Positions 51,203-60,461 of a stretch of DNA of 64,000 bases are shown piece by piece. The notes beneath the pieces were generated by a model. The model did not search any database. It saw only the letters and a list, made by a program, of their open reading frames with translations, and was not told the origin of the DNA. The stretch's first letter is position 1, and each line of letters starts with the position of its first letter. Location: positions 744,001-808,000 of the forward strand of contig NZ_JAVDWH010000001.1 of assembly GCF_031457275.1 (NCBI RefSeq), in the 5' to 3' direction. The stretch is from Aeromicrobium panaciterrae (GTDB taxonomy: Bacteria > Actinomycetota > Actinomycetes > Propionibacteriales > Nocardioidaceae). The position numbers and the translations under genes were made by a program.

Positions 51203-51633
51203 CTATCACTGACACGATCAACGCTCAGGTCAAGTCCATCGTCGAAGACGTGAAGGCTCTGCCCGAGACGCTCAAGAAGCTTGACGTTGCCGACCTGCAG
51301 AAGCAGGCCCAGGGCTTCGCGCAGACCGCTGTTGGTACTGCCACCAGCGCGTACGCCGACCTCGCCAAGAAGGGCGAAGAGCTCGTCAACAAGGCCAAGG
51401 GCCTCAAGGTTGACGACATCAAGAAGACCGTCGACGGCACCGTCGAAGACGTCACCAAGCAGGCCAAGGGCTTCGCGGATGACGCTCAGAAGCGTGTTGA
51501 GGGTCTCGTCGAGGACGCCAAGGCGACCGTCACCAAGGTGACCGCCAAGAAGGCTCCCGCCAAGAAGGCTCCGGCCAAGAAGGCTCCGGCTGCCAAGAAG
51601 GCTCCGGCGAAGAAGACGGCTCCCAAGGCCTGA
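51199..51633 (+). CDS. Heparin-binding hemagglutinin-like protein
   Basis: This 144-residue protein has a long helical, coiled-coil-prone body (VKSIVEDVKALPETLKKLD onward) and a C-terminal tail of KKAPAKKAPAKKAP repeats. This is the plan of mycobacterial HBHA, whose Lys/Ala/Pro tail binds sulfated sugars and is methylated there. No signal peptide is present, as in HBHA. It is translationally coupled to the XRE regulator. In a non-pathogen the tail may bind nucleic acid or anionic envelope polymers instead; that is inference. Confidence 0.82.
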   Translation: MTITDTINAQVKSIVEDVKALPETLKKLDVADLQKQAQGFAQTAVGTATSAYADLAKKGEELVNKAKGLKVDDIKKTVDGTVEDVTKQAKGFADDAQKRVEGLVEDAKATVTKVTAKKAPAKKAPAKKAPAAKKAPAKKTAPKA

Positions 51634-51647
51634 TTCACGCCACCACA

Positions 51648-51685
51648 AGAACGGGCTCCCCTTCGGGGGAGTCCGTTCTGCTTTT
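51648..51685 (+). terminator. Terminator after the HBHA-like gene
   Basis: The stem AGAACGGGCTCCCC pairs with GGGGAGTCCGTTCT (one G-T pair), has a short loop and is followed by GCTTTT. Confidence 0.9.
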
Positions 51686-51703
51686 CCCCAAGGGTGCGCC
51701 CGG

Positions 51704-51709
51704 TAGCCT
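51704..51709 (+). promoter_or_regulatory. -10 element of DUF2516 gene (leaderless)
   Basis: TAGCCT lies six bases before the GTG at 51716. Confidence 0.5.
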
Positions 51710-51715
51710 GCTTCC

Positions 51716-51994
51716 GTGCCTGACTTGTTCGCAGTCCAGAACGGACTGTCCCTGATCATTGGTGTTGCGCTGTTCGCAGCCAAGGCGTTCGCACTGGTCG
51801 ACTGTGTGGGTCGGCCGTCGGCGCAGTTCACCTACATCGAGACGTTGCCCAAGCGGAGTTGGCTCATCATCCTGTGCTTGGCGGTTGCCGGACACGTGGT
51901 CGACGGCTTCAGGCCGCTGGGACTCCTCAGCCTGATCGGTACTGTCGCGGCGTTTGTCTACCTGGCTCAGGTGCGAGGCTCGGACTCGCGCTGA
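51716..51994 (+). CDS. DUF2516 family membrane protein
   Basis: This 92-residue protein has three hydrophobic segments (about 8-28, 47-63 and 69-86) and the DUF2516 features VDCVGRPSAQF and a mid-protein LPKRSW turn. It follows the HBHA-like gene as in mycobacteria, but after a terminator and with its own leaderless promoter. Its 3' end overlaps the convergent TetR-like gene by 28 bases. The function is unknown. Confidence 0.82.
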   Translation: MPDLFAVQNGLSLIIGVALFAAKAFALVDCVGRPSAQFTYIETLPKRSWLIILCLAVAGHVVDGFRPLGLLSLIGTVAAFVYLAQVRGSDSR

Positions 51995-52287
51995 GCGAGT
52001 CGGTGCGGGTGTAGCCACCGTGTCACGATGAGCCGGAGGACGGCGAGATCGTCGTCAGCCGCGACATCGGGATGAGCATCCCGGGCGGCGCGGTGCGCCA
52101 CGAGTATCGCGCAGAGCCAACGGGCGGTGTCGTCGACATGCAGTTCGCCGTCGACCGTCCCGTTCTCAATGCCTTTGAGAATGAGAGTGGCGAACGCCTG
52201 CTCGACGGATCCGTCCAGTACCGCCTCGGGGTCAACGGCTAGATGGTCGATTGTGTCAAGAACTTCGTCCCACGCTTCCGCTGACAT
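51967..52287 (-). CDS. TetR-like C-terminal domain protein lacking the DNA-binding domain
   Basis: This 106-residue helical protein resembles the ligand-binding half of TetR regulators: [20 protein letters not shown] followed by [10 protein letters not shown]. The N-terminal helix-turn-helix is absent, and the 41 bases upstream are occupied by the divergent ABC promoter, so it was not missed by choosing a late start. TAGAGT (52294-52299) lies six bases before the ATG, suggesting it is expressed as a leaderless mRNA. It may be a remnant, or a ligand-sensing partner of another regulator. Confidence 0.65.
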   Translation of the reverse strand: MSAEAWDEVLDTIDHLAVDPEAVLDGSVEQAFATLILKGIENGTVDGELHVDDTARWLCAILVAHRAARDAHPDVAADDDLAVLRLIVTRWLHPHRLAQRESEPRT

Positions 52288-52315
52288 GGGACGACTCTAG
52301 TGGCGACGCCGTGCG

Positions 52316-52321
52316 TACAGT
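52316..52321 (+). promoter_or_regulatory. -10 element of ABC exporter operon (leaderless)
   Basis: TACAGT lies seven bases before the ATG at 52329. A divergent -10 (52294-52299, minus strand) serves the TetR-like gene 17 bases away. Confidence 0.55.
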
Positions 52322-52328
52322 CGGGCTC

Positions 52329-53243
52329 ATGGACTCTGTCATTGACATCTCCGGACTCGTCAAACGGTTCGGACAGTTCGCGGCGCTCGATGGGCTCGAC
52401 CTCAAGGTCGCCCAAGGCGAGGTCCACGGCTTCCTCGGGCCAAACGGCTCCGGCAAGTCGACCACGATCAGGGTGCTGCTCGGAATGCTTCGCGCGAACG
52501 AAGGTCGAGTCACGCTCTTCGGCCAGGATCCCTGGAGTGACGCCGCCGCACTGCATCGACGCCTCGCCTACGTGCCCGGTGACGTCAACCTGTGGCCCAA
52601 CCTGTCTGGCGGAGAGGTCATCGACCTCATGGGGCGACTTCGTGGCGGCCTGGACACGACGCGCCGCGATGCGCTGATCGAGCGATTTGAGCTCGACCCG
52701 ACCAAGAAGGCGCGCACCTACTCCAAGGGCAACCGGCAGAAGGTCGCCCTCGTCGCCGCGCTCGCCGCTGACGTCGAGCTGTTGATCCTCGACGAGCCGA
52801 CCTCCGGCCTCGACCCACTCATGGAGTCTGTGTTCACTGACTGCGTCGACGAGTTCAAGGACGAGGGCCACTCTGTCCTGCTCTCGAGCCACATCCTCGC
52901 TGAGGTGGAACGCCTGTGCGATCGCGTCAGCATCATTCGCTCCGGCAAGACTGTTGAGTCGGGAACGCTGTCCGAGCTGCGACACCTCACGCGTACCTCC
53001 GTGACTGCTGAGATGAGCCGCCCTCCGATTGGGCTTGATGCGCTTGAGGGCGTTCACGGCGTAACGGTTGAAGGAAACCGAGCCAACTTTGAAGTGGATA
53101 CCCCGAAGCTCGGCGCCGCGTTGGCGCAGTTGGGTCAGTTCGACATCCAGTCGCTGACGAGCCAGCCGCCGACGCTCGAGGAACTCTTCTTGCGCCACTA
53201 CGGCGACGAGATCGAAGCCGTGGAAGAAGTCGAGTCGTCATGA
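52329..53243 (+). CDS. ABC exporter ATP-binding protein
   Basis: This 304-residue ATPase has Walker [10 protein letters not shown], a Walker B in [14 protein letters not shown] and a signature region around [16 protein letters not shown], which deviates from the canonical LSGGQ (YSKGNRQ), as in DrrA-like and polyketide-exporter ATPases. A C-terminal domain of about 80 residues follows. The ATG at 52329 is supported by the leaderless promoter. It overlaps its permease by ATGA and likely exports a drug, lipid or secondary metabolite. Confidence 0.92.
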   Translation: MDSVIDISGLVKRFGQFAALDGLDLKVAQGEVHGFLGPNGSGKSTTIRVLLGMLRANEGRVTLFGQDPWSDAAALHRRLAYVPGDVNLWPNLSGGEVIDLMGRLRGGLDTTRRDALIERFELDPTKKARTYSKGNRQKVALVAALAADVELLILDEPTSGLDPLMESVFTDCVDEFKDEGHSVLLSSHILAEVERLCDRVSIIRSGKTVESGTLSELRHLTRTSVTAEMSRPPIGLDALEGVHGVTVEGNRANFEVDTPKLGAALAQLGQFDIQSLTSQPPTLEELFLRHYGDEIEAVEEVESS

Positions 53244-54814
53244 CCGGCGTACGTACGCTTTTGCGGCTCTACCTCCGGCGTGACCGAGTCATGTTGCCAG
53301 CATGGATCGTCGGTGGAGTATTGCTGTACTACTCGCAGGCGGTCAGTACGGAGGGTCTGTACGCGACCCAGGCCGACCTGGACAAGGCCGCGGAGAGCAT
53401 CGGGGGCAACGCCGCCTTCATCGCCATGCTTGGCCCGGACCGCGCGCTCAACACGTTGGGTGGTCAAGTCGCGTGGCAGTCGGTCGCCTTTGGCATCATC
53501 GTGGCGGGCCTCATGAGCATGTTCATCGTCGGACGCCACACCCGGGCCGAGGAGGAATCGGGCCGGGACGAACTCATTCGTTCGGCTGTTGTGGACCGCA
53601 CTGCTCCGATGATTGCCGCGGCAATTGTGGCGATCGGGGCCAATGTTCTGCTTGGCATCCTCACCACGGTCAGCCTGCTGACGGTTGGACTGGACGTTGC
53701 CGGATGTGTCTCGCTGGGTGTGTCTCTCGCTCTCGGCGGCATCGTCTTCGCGGGTGTCGCGTTGTTGGCGGCCCAGCTCACCGAGGGTGCGCGATCCATG
53801 TACGGGATCACTGGCGCCGCGATCGGTGTGTCATACGTGGTGAGAGCCGTTGGCGACGTTGGCAATGGCGCGCTCTCCTGGCTCTCCCCGATCGGATGGG
53901 CGCAGGCGATGCGCGCTTTCGCCGGCGAGGTGTGGTGGCCGATCGCCCTGTTTGTCCTCGGCGCGGGCGTACCCATTGCCGCGGCGATCTGGATCTTCTC
54001 GCGTCGAGACGTCGGCTCGGGAGTCTGGGCTGCGCGACCCGGGCCGGCGCGTGCGGGGCGCGGGCTCAGGTCGTCGACCGGTCTGGCCTGGCGGTTGCAG
54101 CGCGGGTCGATTATCGGGTGGGGTCTGGGGCTCTTGCTGATGGGACTCAGCTATGGATCGATCGGTGACGATGTCGAGGACCTGCTTGGAGACTCCGAGT
54201 TCTCACAGGATGTCTTCGGCGCCGGGTCTGGACCGAGCCTCACGGAGTCGTTCTACGCCACCGCGATTGGGATGATTGCGCTCCTCGCCTGTGGTCTTGT
54301 CATCTCATCGGCCCTGCGCCCGCGCGGCGAGGAGGATGCCGGTCGTGTCGAGGGGCTGTTGGCTACCGCGTTGCCTCGGAGTCGCTGGTTGTGGAGCCAT
54401 GTCGCCATGACCGTGCTTGGTGCGGTGGGCGGCGTTCTGCTTGGAGGGCTCGGCCTTGGCCTTGGGTACGCCCTGGTCACCGGTGATGGGGGAGCGATCA
54501 GCACGTATTTCGTAGCCACAATCCCGTACGTCGCGCCAGTTCTGCTCCTGGGTGGGATAGCGCGCCTCCTGTACGGAGTCTCCTCGCGATTGGCGCCGTT
54601 CGCCTGGGTTTCGCTCGGCTTCTGCTTCGTTGTGCTGATGTTCGGCGCGGTGCTTCAACTGCCGGACTGGTTGGCCGCGCTTTCGCCCTTTGACCACTTG
54701 GCTCTTACTCCTGCCGAGGACGTCAGATGGGCCCCGGTCCTCGTGATCGGCGCACTTGCTGTGCTGGCGAGTGCCGCTGGCCAGTGGTTGTTCCGACATC
54801 GCGACGTTCACTGA
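53240..54814 (+). CDS. ABC exporter permease (polyketide-antibiotic exporter type)
   Basis: This 524-residue integral membrane protein has about twelve hydrophobic segments in two halves, the plan of the actinobacterial exporter-of-polyketide-antibiotics permeases that contain two fused ABC-2 units. It opens with [24 protein letters not shown] overlap with the ATPase gene shows they form one unit. Substrate is unknown. No biosynthetic genes lie nearby, so resistance or lipid export is as likely as metabolite secretion. Confidence 0.9.
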   Translation: MTGVRTLLRLYLRRDRVMLPAWIVGGVLLYYSQAVSTEGLYATQADLDKAAESIGGNAAFIAMLGPDRALNTLGGQVAWQSVAFGIIVAGLMSMFIVGRHTRAEEESGRDELIRSAVVDRTAPMIAAAIVAIGANVLLGILTTVSLLTVGLDVAGCVSLGVSLALGGIVFAGVALLAAQLTEGARSMYGITGAAIGVSYVVRAVGDVGNGALSWLSPIGWAQAMRAFAGEVWWPIALFVLGAGVPIAAAIWIFSRRDVGSGVWAARPGPARAGRGLRSSTGLAWRLQRGSIIGWGLGLLLMGLSYGSIGDDVEDLLGDSEFSQDVFGAGSGPSLTESFYATAIGMIALLACGLVISSALRPRGEEDAGRVEGLLATALPRSRWLWSHVAMTVLGAVGGVLLGGLGLGLGYALVTGDGGAISTYFVATIPYVAPVLLLGGIARLLYGVSSRLAPFAWVSLGFCFVVLMFGAVLQLPDWLAALSPFDHLALTPAEDVRWAPVLVIGALAVLASAAGQWLFRHRDVH

Positions 54815-54818
54815 GGGC

Positions 54819-54834
54819 TAGAACATACGTTCGA
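54819..54834 (+). promoter_or_regulatory. SOS (LexA) box upstream of alkB
   Basis: TAGAACATACGTTCGA matches the actinobacterial LexA operator TCGAAC-N4-GTTCGA at 11 of 12 positions, including perfect GAAC/GTTC cores. It overlaps the expected -35 region of the alkB promoter (-10 TACGCT at 54842-54847). Confidence 0.8.
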
Positions 54835-54841
54835 ATAGGCG

Positions 54842-54847
54842 TACGCT
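54842..54847 (+). promoter_or_regulatory. -10 element of alkB (leaderless)
   Basis: TACGCT lies six bases before the ATG at 54854. Confidence 0.6.
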
Positions 54848-54853
54848 TTCAGC

Positions 54854-55477
54854 ATGGACGCGTACTTCCAGGGTTCGCTGCTCGACGCGGGTGTCACGCC
54901 TGAAATTCGCGCGCTCGCTCCTCGTCGCACGGTCCTGACGCGCGGAGCCTGGGTCGACGTCCTGCCGGGCTGGATTGCCGGATCCGACGACCTGTTCCTC
55001 CGGCTGCAGTCCGAGGTGCCGTGGCGAGCTGAGCAACGAGAGATGTACGACTCCGTCGTCGACGTTCCGCGCCTCGTGTGTTCCTACGGTCGCGATGACG
55101 CCTTGCCCGACCCGCTGCTGACCGAGGCCCGCGAGTTGCTCAGCGACCACTACGAGGACGAGCTCGGCGAGCGTTTCGCGACAGCGGGGCTTTGCTACTA
55201 CCGCGACGGGCAGGACAGCGTCGCCTGGCACGGCGACCGCATCGGTCGCGGTCGTACAGAAGACACCATGGTCGCGATCGTTTCGCTCGGCGCTGCTCGT
55301 CGCCTGTCGCTACGTCCGCGAGGAGGCGGCGAGGCAATCGGCTTCGCGCTGGGCCACGGAGATCTCGTCGTGATGGGTGGCTCGTGCCAGCGCACCTGGG
55401 AACACGCGATCCTCAAGACCGCGCGCCCCGTGGGGCCACGCATCAGCGTTCAGTTCCGCCCCCGCGGAGTGCTCTGA
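54854..55477 (+). CDS. alkB: AlkB-type Fe(II)/2-oxoglutarate DNA dealkylase
   Basis: This 207-residue dioxygenase repairs alkylated bases oxidatively. The iron ligands are visible as HGD in SVAWHGDRIGR and the later His in TWEHAI; the 2-oxoglutarate-binding Arg lies in RISVQFRPRG. The N-terminal DAYFQGSLLDAG start and the mid-protein LCYYRDGQDSVAWH segment fit the actinobacterial AlkB group. It has its own promoter overlapped by an SOS box, so LexA control in response to DNA damage is likely. Confidence 0.93.
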   Translation: MDAYFQGSLLDAGVTPEIRALAPRRTVLTRGAWVDVLPGWIAGSDDLFLRLQSEVPWRAEQREMYDSVVDVPRLVCSYGRDDALPDPLLTEARELLSDHYEDELGERFATAGLCYYRDGQDSVAWHGDRIGRGRTEDTMVAIVSLGAARRLSLRPRGGGEAIGFALGHGDLVVMGGSCQRTWEHAILKTARPVGPRISVQFRPRGVL

Positions 55478-55480
55478 GCG

Positions 55481-57349
55481 CTACTTCTTGGCGCGGCGGT
55501 TGGCCCGGTCGCGCTCAGTCGCGTCGAGGATGATCTTGCGGATGCGAACGTTGCCGGGGGTGACTTCGACGCACTCGTCCTCGCGGCAGAACTCCAGCGA
55601 CTGCTCAAGCGACAGCTTGCGCGGCGGAACGAGCTTCTCGAACTCATCTGCGTTGGAGCGGACGTTGGTCTGCTTCTTCTCGCGGACGATGTTGATGTCC
55701 ATGTCGTCTGCGCGTGAGTTCTCGCCGACGATCATGCCTTCGTAAACCTCGGTCGCCGGCTCGATGAACAGCGTGCCGCGCTCCTGGATGTTGGTCATCG
55801 CGTACGACGTCGCAGCACCTGCGCGGTCAGACACGAGCGAGCCCGACGGGCGGGTCGAGATCTCGCCGGCCCACGGCTCGTACTTCTCGAAGGTCTGGTG
55901 CGCGATACCGGTACCGCGGGTATCGGTGAGGAACTCGGTACGGAAGCCGATCAGGCCACGTGCCGGAACGATGAACTCCATACGGACCCAACCGGTGCCG
56001 TGGTTGATCATCTGTTCCATGCGACCGCGACGTACGGCGAGCAGTTGGGTGATCGTGCCGAGGTACTCCTCAGGTGCGTCGATCGTCAGGCGCTCCATCG
56101 GCTCGTGCACCTTGCCGTCGATCTCCTGCGTGACGACCTGCGGCTTGCCGACCGTGAGCTCGTAGCCCTCGCGGCGCATCTGCTCGACCAGGATGGCCAG
56201 CGCGAGCTCGCCACGACCCTGAACTTCCCAGGCGTCGGGACGCGCGGTCTCGAGGACCTTGAGCGACACGTTGCCGATGAGCTCGCGGTCAAGGCGGTCC
56301 TTGACGAGACGAGCGGTGACCTTGGTGTTCTTCTCGCGACCGGCGAGCGGCGATGTGTTCGTGCCAATCGTCATCGAGATGGCGGGCTGGTCGACCGTGA
56401 TGAGCGGCAGCGCAACCGGGTTGTCCGGATCTGCCAGGGTCTCGCCGATCGTGATGTCCGGGATACCGGCGATGGCGACAATGTCACCGGGTCCGGCGCT
56501 CTCACCGGGTACGCGCTCAAGCTCCTGAGTGACCAGCAACTCGGTGATCTTGACCTTCTCGGTCGTACCGTCCTGCTTCATCCACGCAACCTGGCTGCCC
56601 TTCTTGAGGGTGCCCTCGAAGACGCGCACGAGTGCGAGGCGGCCGAGGAACGGCGAAGCGTCGAGGTTGGTGACATGAGCCTGGAGCGGCGCGCCCTCGG
56701 TGTATTCCGGGGCAGGGACGGCTTCCATGATGGTCTGGAACAGCGGGATGAGGTTGTCGCTGTCGGGCATGCCGCCGTCTTCAGGCTGCGTCAGCGAAGC
56801 GCGACCGGCACGTGCCGAGGCGTACACGACGGGGAAGTCGAGGGCGTCCTGGTTGGCGCCATCCTCGAGCAGGTCGAGGAACAGTTCGTACGTTTCGTCG
56901 ACGACTTCGGCGATGCGCGAGTCAGGGCGGTCGACCTTGTTGACGACCAGGACGACGGGCATCTTGGCGGCAAGTGCCTTGCGAAGCACGAAGCGTGTCT
57001 GGGGGAGCGGGCCTTCGGAAGCGTCGACCAGCAGAATGACCGCGTCGACCATCGACAGGCCGCGCTCGACCTCGCCACCGAAGTCAGCGTGTCCAGGGGT
57101 GTCGATGATGTTGATCGTCACGCCGCCGTCGGGCGCACCGGGACCGTTGTAGCGGACCGCGGTGTTCTTGGCGAGGATCGTGATGCCCTTTTCGCGTTCC
57201 AGGTCTCCCGAGTCCATGGCGCGCTCGGCGAGCTGGTGGTGCTCGTCGAAGTGACCCTGCTGCTGGAGCATGGCGTCGACGAGCGTCGTCTTGCCGTGGT
57301 CGACGTGGGCGACGATTGCGACGTTGCGCAGGTCAGAGCGAATGGGCAT
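55481..57349 (-). CDS. typA: Ribosome-associated GTPase TypA/BipA
   Basis: This 622-residue translational GTPase has the start MPIRSDLRNVAIVAHVDHGKT, so G1 is HVDHGKTT, G3 is DTPGHADFGGEV and G4 is NKVD. Domains II, III/V and a unique C-terminal domain follow in the usual order. It helps ribosome assembly and stress adaptation. The ATG at 57349 is chosen because residues further upstream are not conserved in the family and a TATTTT element lies just upstream. Confidence 0.95.
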   Translation of the reverse strand: MPIRSDLRNVAIVAHVDHGKTTLVDAMLQQQGHFDEHHQLAERAMDSGDLEREKGITILAKNTAVRYNGPGAPDGGVTINIIDTPGHADFGGEVERGLSMVDAVILLVDASEGPLPQTRFVLRKALAAKMPVVLVVNKVDRPDSRIAEVVDETYELFLDLLEDGANQDALDFPVVYASARAGRASLTQPEDGGMPDSDNLIPLFQTIMEAVPAPEYTEGAPLQAHVTNLDASPFLGRLALVRVFEGTLKKGSQVAWMKQDGTTEKVKITELLVTQELERVPGESAGPGDIVAIAGIPDITIGETLADPDNPVALPLITVDQPAISMTIGTNTSPLAGREKNTKVTARLVKDRLDRELIGNVSLKVLETARPDAWEVQGRGELALAILVEQMRREGYELTVGKPQVVTQEIDGKVHEPMERLTIDAPEEYLGTITQLLAVRRGRMEQMINHGTGWVRMEFIVPARGLIGFRTEFLTDTRGTGIAHQTFEKYEPWAGEISTRPSGSLVSDRAGAATSYAMTNIQERGTLFIEPATEVYEGMIVGENSRADDMDINIVREKKQTNVRSNADEFEKLVPPRKLSLEQSLEFCREDECVEVTPGNVRIRKIILDATERDRANRRAKK

Positions 57350-57479
57350 GCGAAAAATAGTCCTATGCGTGGGGGATGCTCGAAACAAGATGGAGCCTGC
57401 CCATTCTACGGGTGCAGCACCCTTGGCGACGAATCGCGTCATCCGTTGTTCATTGCGTGTTAACAATAGTGCTGGGTCT

Positions 57480-57504
57480 GCAATAGTTGCGTCTCTGTTA
57501 GTAT
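57480..57504 (+). promoter_or_regulatory. MarR promoter and probable operator
   Basis: TAGTAT (57499-57504) lies six bases before the GTG at 57511. Just upstream, GCAA-TAG-TTGC (57480-57490) is a perfect short dyad, and TTGTT/AACAA half-sites occur about 20-35 bases further upstream. Repressor sites between the -35 and -10 are typical for autoregulated MarR genes. Confidence 0.5.
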
Positions 57505-57510
57505 TTTTCG

Positions 57511-57972
57511 GTGACCACGAACATTCAACTCGAAGAGGCGCTCCAGCAGTTCCTCATGCGCTGCATGAGCAGTGCGGAAGCGCAGGGCATCGACCGACTC
57601 GTCGAGCTCGAGCTCTCGATCAGCCAAGCCAAGACTGTGTTTGTCCTGGCGCAGGCAGTCGGCCCGCTCCCCATCCACCAGATAGCCGAGCAGATTCGGC
57701 TGTCGGTCGCGGCGACCGGCCGCAATATCGACCAGCTCGTGAAGATGGGGCTCGTCGAGCGCAAGGAAGACGAGAACGACCGTCGGGTCAAGCTCGTCAC
57801 GATCACCAAGGCTGGCCACGATGTCGCCGACCAGCACCTCGAGGCACGCAGGACCGCACTCCGCGCGATGGTGTCTCGCCTCAGTTCAGCTGAAGCCGAT
57901 CAGCTTCACGACGCACTTCAACCGATTCTCGCGGGCGAGGCCCTGCGACCGACCTCTCAGGAGAACTCATGA
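57511..57972 (+). CDS. MarR-family transcriptional regulator
   Basis: This 153-residue dimeric winged-helix repressor has a recognition region LPIHQIAEQIRLSVAATGRN and a wing region VERKEDENDRRVKLVTITKAG, the MarR-typical DxRxxxxxLT pattern. It is coupled by ATGA to the MFS exporter gene, which it most likely regulates together with itself in response to a drug-like ligand. The transcript is probably leaderless. Confidence 0.92.
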   Translation: MTTNIQLEEALQQFLMRCMSSAEAQGIDRLVELELSISQAKTVFVLAQAVGPLPIHQIAEQIRLSVAATGRNIDQLVKMGLVERKEDENDRRVKLVTITKAGHDVADQHLEARRTALRAMVSRLSSAEADQLHDALQPILAGEALRPTSQENS

Positions 57973-59588
57973 CTTCCCCAGTCGACACAGTTTCCGACGA
58001 CGACAAGATCACCCCCGAGCTTCTCAAGATCGCAGGTGTCGTCGTCATCGGCGCCATCATGTCGATCCTTGACGTGACAGTCGTCAACGTCGCCCTTCCC
58101 ACCTTCCAGACCGAGCTGTCTGGCAATGGTGAGCCGCTCGCCTATTCCACCGTTGCGTGGACTGCGACGGCGTACATGCTGGCGCTCGCAGCAGTGATCC
58201 CGCTGACCGGTTGGGCCGCTGACCGCTTTGGCACCAAGCGCCTTTACCTGACGGCGATCGCGCTGTTCACGATTGGCTCGCTGCTGTGCGCGACGGCCTG
58301 GAACATCGAAGCCCTCATCGGCTTCCGCGTTCTGCAGGGCCTCGGTGGCGGCATGCTCATGCCGCTGGGCATGACGATCATGACCAAGGCAGCCGGTCCG
58401 CACCGCATGGGTCGCCTGATGGCAATCCTCGGCATTCCGATGCTGCTCGGTCCGATCATGGGCCCGATCCTCGGTGGCGTCCTGATCGACGCGGCGTCGT
58501 GGCACTGGGTCTTCCTGATCAACCTGCCGATCGGCATCATCGGCCTGATCTACGCGTTCAACGTCCTCCCGAAGGACGCTCCCGAGCCGAGCGAATCGCT
58601 CGACTTCGTCGGTATGTTCCTGCTGTCGCCGGGCCTCGCCACGTTCCTCTACGGTGTCTCGTCCATCCCGGGTGAGGGCACGGTCGCAGCCAACAAGGTG
58701 CTGATCCCCATGATCATCGGCGCTGCCTTGATCATCGCCTTCGTCGTGTGGTCATTCCGTCCGAAGCACCCGCTGCTCGATCTGCGTCTGTTCAAGAACC
58801 GCAATCTGACGATCTCGATCATCACGATGTTCCTGTTCGCCTCGGCGTTCTTCGGTGCGCTGCTCTTGGTGCCGACCTACTTCCAGCAGGTCAACGGCGA
58901 CTCGGTCAAGCAGGCCGGACTGCTCATCGCGCCTCAAGGCATCGGCGCCATGCTGACCATGCCGATCGCTGGTGCGCTCACCGACAAGATCCCGGTTGGT
59001 CGCATCGTTCCGTTCGGATTCCTCGGCATCCTGATCGGTCTGGCCGGTCTGTCGCAGAGCACCGATCCGGGAACCTCGAACGTGCAGATCATGGCGTGGT
59101 TGTTCGTGACCGGCCTGGGTATGGGCTCGACGATGATGCCGCTGTTCACCTCGGCGCTCAAGACGCTCAAGGAAGCCGATGTGGCTCGCGGTTCGACGCT
59201 GCTCAACGTGACGCAGCAGGTCGCGAGTGCAACCGGTATCGCGACGATCTCCGTCGTCCTCACCAACGCCATGAAGAGCCACGACGTGCTCGCGGGATCC
59301 GAGAAGCTCCCCGGAGTCGACGGTGGCCTGACGGCTGCTCAGCTCGCAGCCAGCTCGCACACCGACAAGGGTCAGGGGCTCGTTGAGGCACTCAACGTGT
59401 CCGGCGCGACCCTGCAAAAGGGATTCCAGGACCTCGCCGACGCCTTCCAGACGTCGTACCTGGTTGCCTTCGCTGCCCTGGTGATCACGTTGATCCCGGT
59501 GTTCTTCCTGCCGCGCAAGCGTGAAGTCGCGCACCTGCTCGATGACGAGGACGGCTCAACTGATGTCGTGCCCGTCGTCATGCACTGA
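57969..59588 (+). CDS. MFS multidrug exporter, DHA2 (EmrB/QacA) family
   Basis: This 539-residue transporter has 14 predicted membrane helices. Motif A is seen in LTGWAADRFGTKRLY and the DHA2 motif C in GIPMLLGPIMGPILGGVLID. The N-terminal MSILDVTVVNVALPTF segment carries the conserved Asp of motif D1. Proton-driven export of drugs is the family role. It is co-transcribed with the MarR regulator and followed by a terminator. Confidence 0.94.
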   Translation: MTSPVDTVSDDDKITPELLKIAGVVVIGAIMSILDVTVVNVALPTFQTELSGNGEPLAYSTVAWTATAYMLALAAVIPLTGWAADRFGTKRLYLTAIALFTIGSLLCATAWNIEALIGFRVLQGLGGGMLMPLGMTIMTKAAGPHRMGRLMAILGIPMLLGPIMGPILGGVLIDAASWHWVFLINLPIGIIGLIYAFNVLPKDAPEPSESLDFVGMFLLSPGLATFLYGVSSIPGEGTVAANKVLIPMIIGAALIIAFVVWSFRPKHPLLDLRLFKNRNLTISIITMFLFASAFFGALLLVPTYFQQVNGDSVKQAGLLIAPQGIGAMLTMPIAGALTDKIPVGRIVPFGFLGILIGLAGLSQSTDPGTSNVQIMAWLFVTGLGMGSTMMPLFTSALKTLKEADVARGSTLLNVTQQVASATGIATISVVLTNAMKSHDVLAGSEKLPGVDGGLTAAQLAASSHTDKGQGLVEALNVSGATLQKGFQDLADAFQTSYLVAFAALVITLIPVFFLPRKREVAHLLDDEDGSTDVVPVVMH

Positions 59589-59604
59589 CGATCAGCACCT
59601 CGAG

Positions 59605-59632
59605 AGGCCTCGCCGGTCAGCCGGCGGGGCCT
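59605..59632 (+). terminator. Terminator after the MFS exporter gene
   Basis: A 12-bp stem AGGCCTCGCCGG/CCGGCGGGGCCT (one T-G pair) has a four-base loop and is followed by TTTCG-like sequence. It can also act on the convergent SDR gene. Confidence 0.85.
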
Positions 59633-59640
59633 TTCGTATG

Positions 59641-60375
59641 TCAGCTCTCGCGATGCACCTTGTGCGCCGCAGCTTGGGCGATCGGCTTCACGATCATCAG
59701 GTCGACGTTGACGTGCTGGGGGCGAGTTGCCACCCACTGCACGGCGTCGGCGATGTCCTCGGCGAGGAGCGGTTCGGCGACACCGGCGTAAACGGCATCG
59801 GCCTTGGACTGGTCGCCAAGACGTACGAGGGAGAACTCCTCGGTGTGCACCATGCCGGGCGCGATCTCGGAGACGCGTACGGGTTGGCCGTTGAGCTCAA
59901 GACGTAGCGTCTCGGTCACCACGGCAAGAGCGTGCTTGACCGCTGTGTAGCCGCCGCCGCCTTCGTACGCCCAGCGACCGGCGGTCGAGCCGATGTTGAT
60001 GATCGTGCCGGCGCCGCTGGCGATCAGTGCCGGAGCCAGCGCCTTCGTGACCTGCATCGTGCCGATGACGTTGATGTCGTACATGCGACGCCACTGCTCG
60101 GGGTCGCCTTCGATGACCGGGTCGGCGCCGAGGGCGCCTCCGGCGTTGTTGACCAGCACATTGAGGGTCGGGCCGACCTGGGCTGCCAGGTTGGCAACCT
60201 GAGACGCATCGGTGATGTCGCACTCAATGGCCGTGCCCTTGATCTCGCTTGCGAGGTCGTTGAGCCGGTCGAGCCTACGGGCGGCACAGATGACGTGATA
60301 TCCCGCGGCGGCAAGGGCCCGCGCGGAGGCCGCTCCGATACCGCTGCTGGCTCCGGTCACGACGGCAGATTTCAT
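59641..60375 (-). CDS. SDR family oxidoreductase
   Basis: This 244-residue classical short-chain dehydrogenase has the cofactor motif TGASSGIG near the N-terminus, NNAGG, the catalytic Ser in INIGSTAG and YxxxK as YTAVK. The sequence is close to the clade related to YdfG/serine dehydrogenases ([13 protein letters not shown]). The ATG at 60375 places TGASSGIG at residue 8, the usual spacing; ATGs at 60384 or further upstream are possible. Substrate is unknown. Confidence 0.88.
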   Translation of the reverse strand: MKSAVVTGASSGIGAASARALAAAGYHVICAARRLDRLNDLASEIKGTAIECDITDASQVANLAAQVGPTLNVLVNNAGGALGADPVIEGDPEQWRRMYDINVIGTMQVTKALAPALIASGAGTIINIGSTAGRWAYEGGGGYTAVKHALAVVTETLRLELNGQPVRVSEIAPGMVHTEEFSLVRLGDQSKADAVYAGVAEPLLAEDIADAVQWVATRPQHVNVDLMIVKPIAQAAAHKVHRES

Positions 60376-60461
60376 ATCCCCCATCTTTACAGACACTGCG
60401 TTGCAGACGGACGCCTGAGGACGGCGTTGGCCCGAACTGTCAGAATGGAGGCGGAAGGCGG

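Noticed and set aside
55898-57463. Plus-strand reading frame of about 521 codons opposite typA
   Set aside because: It mirrors TypA on the other strand and has no start signal or known domain.
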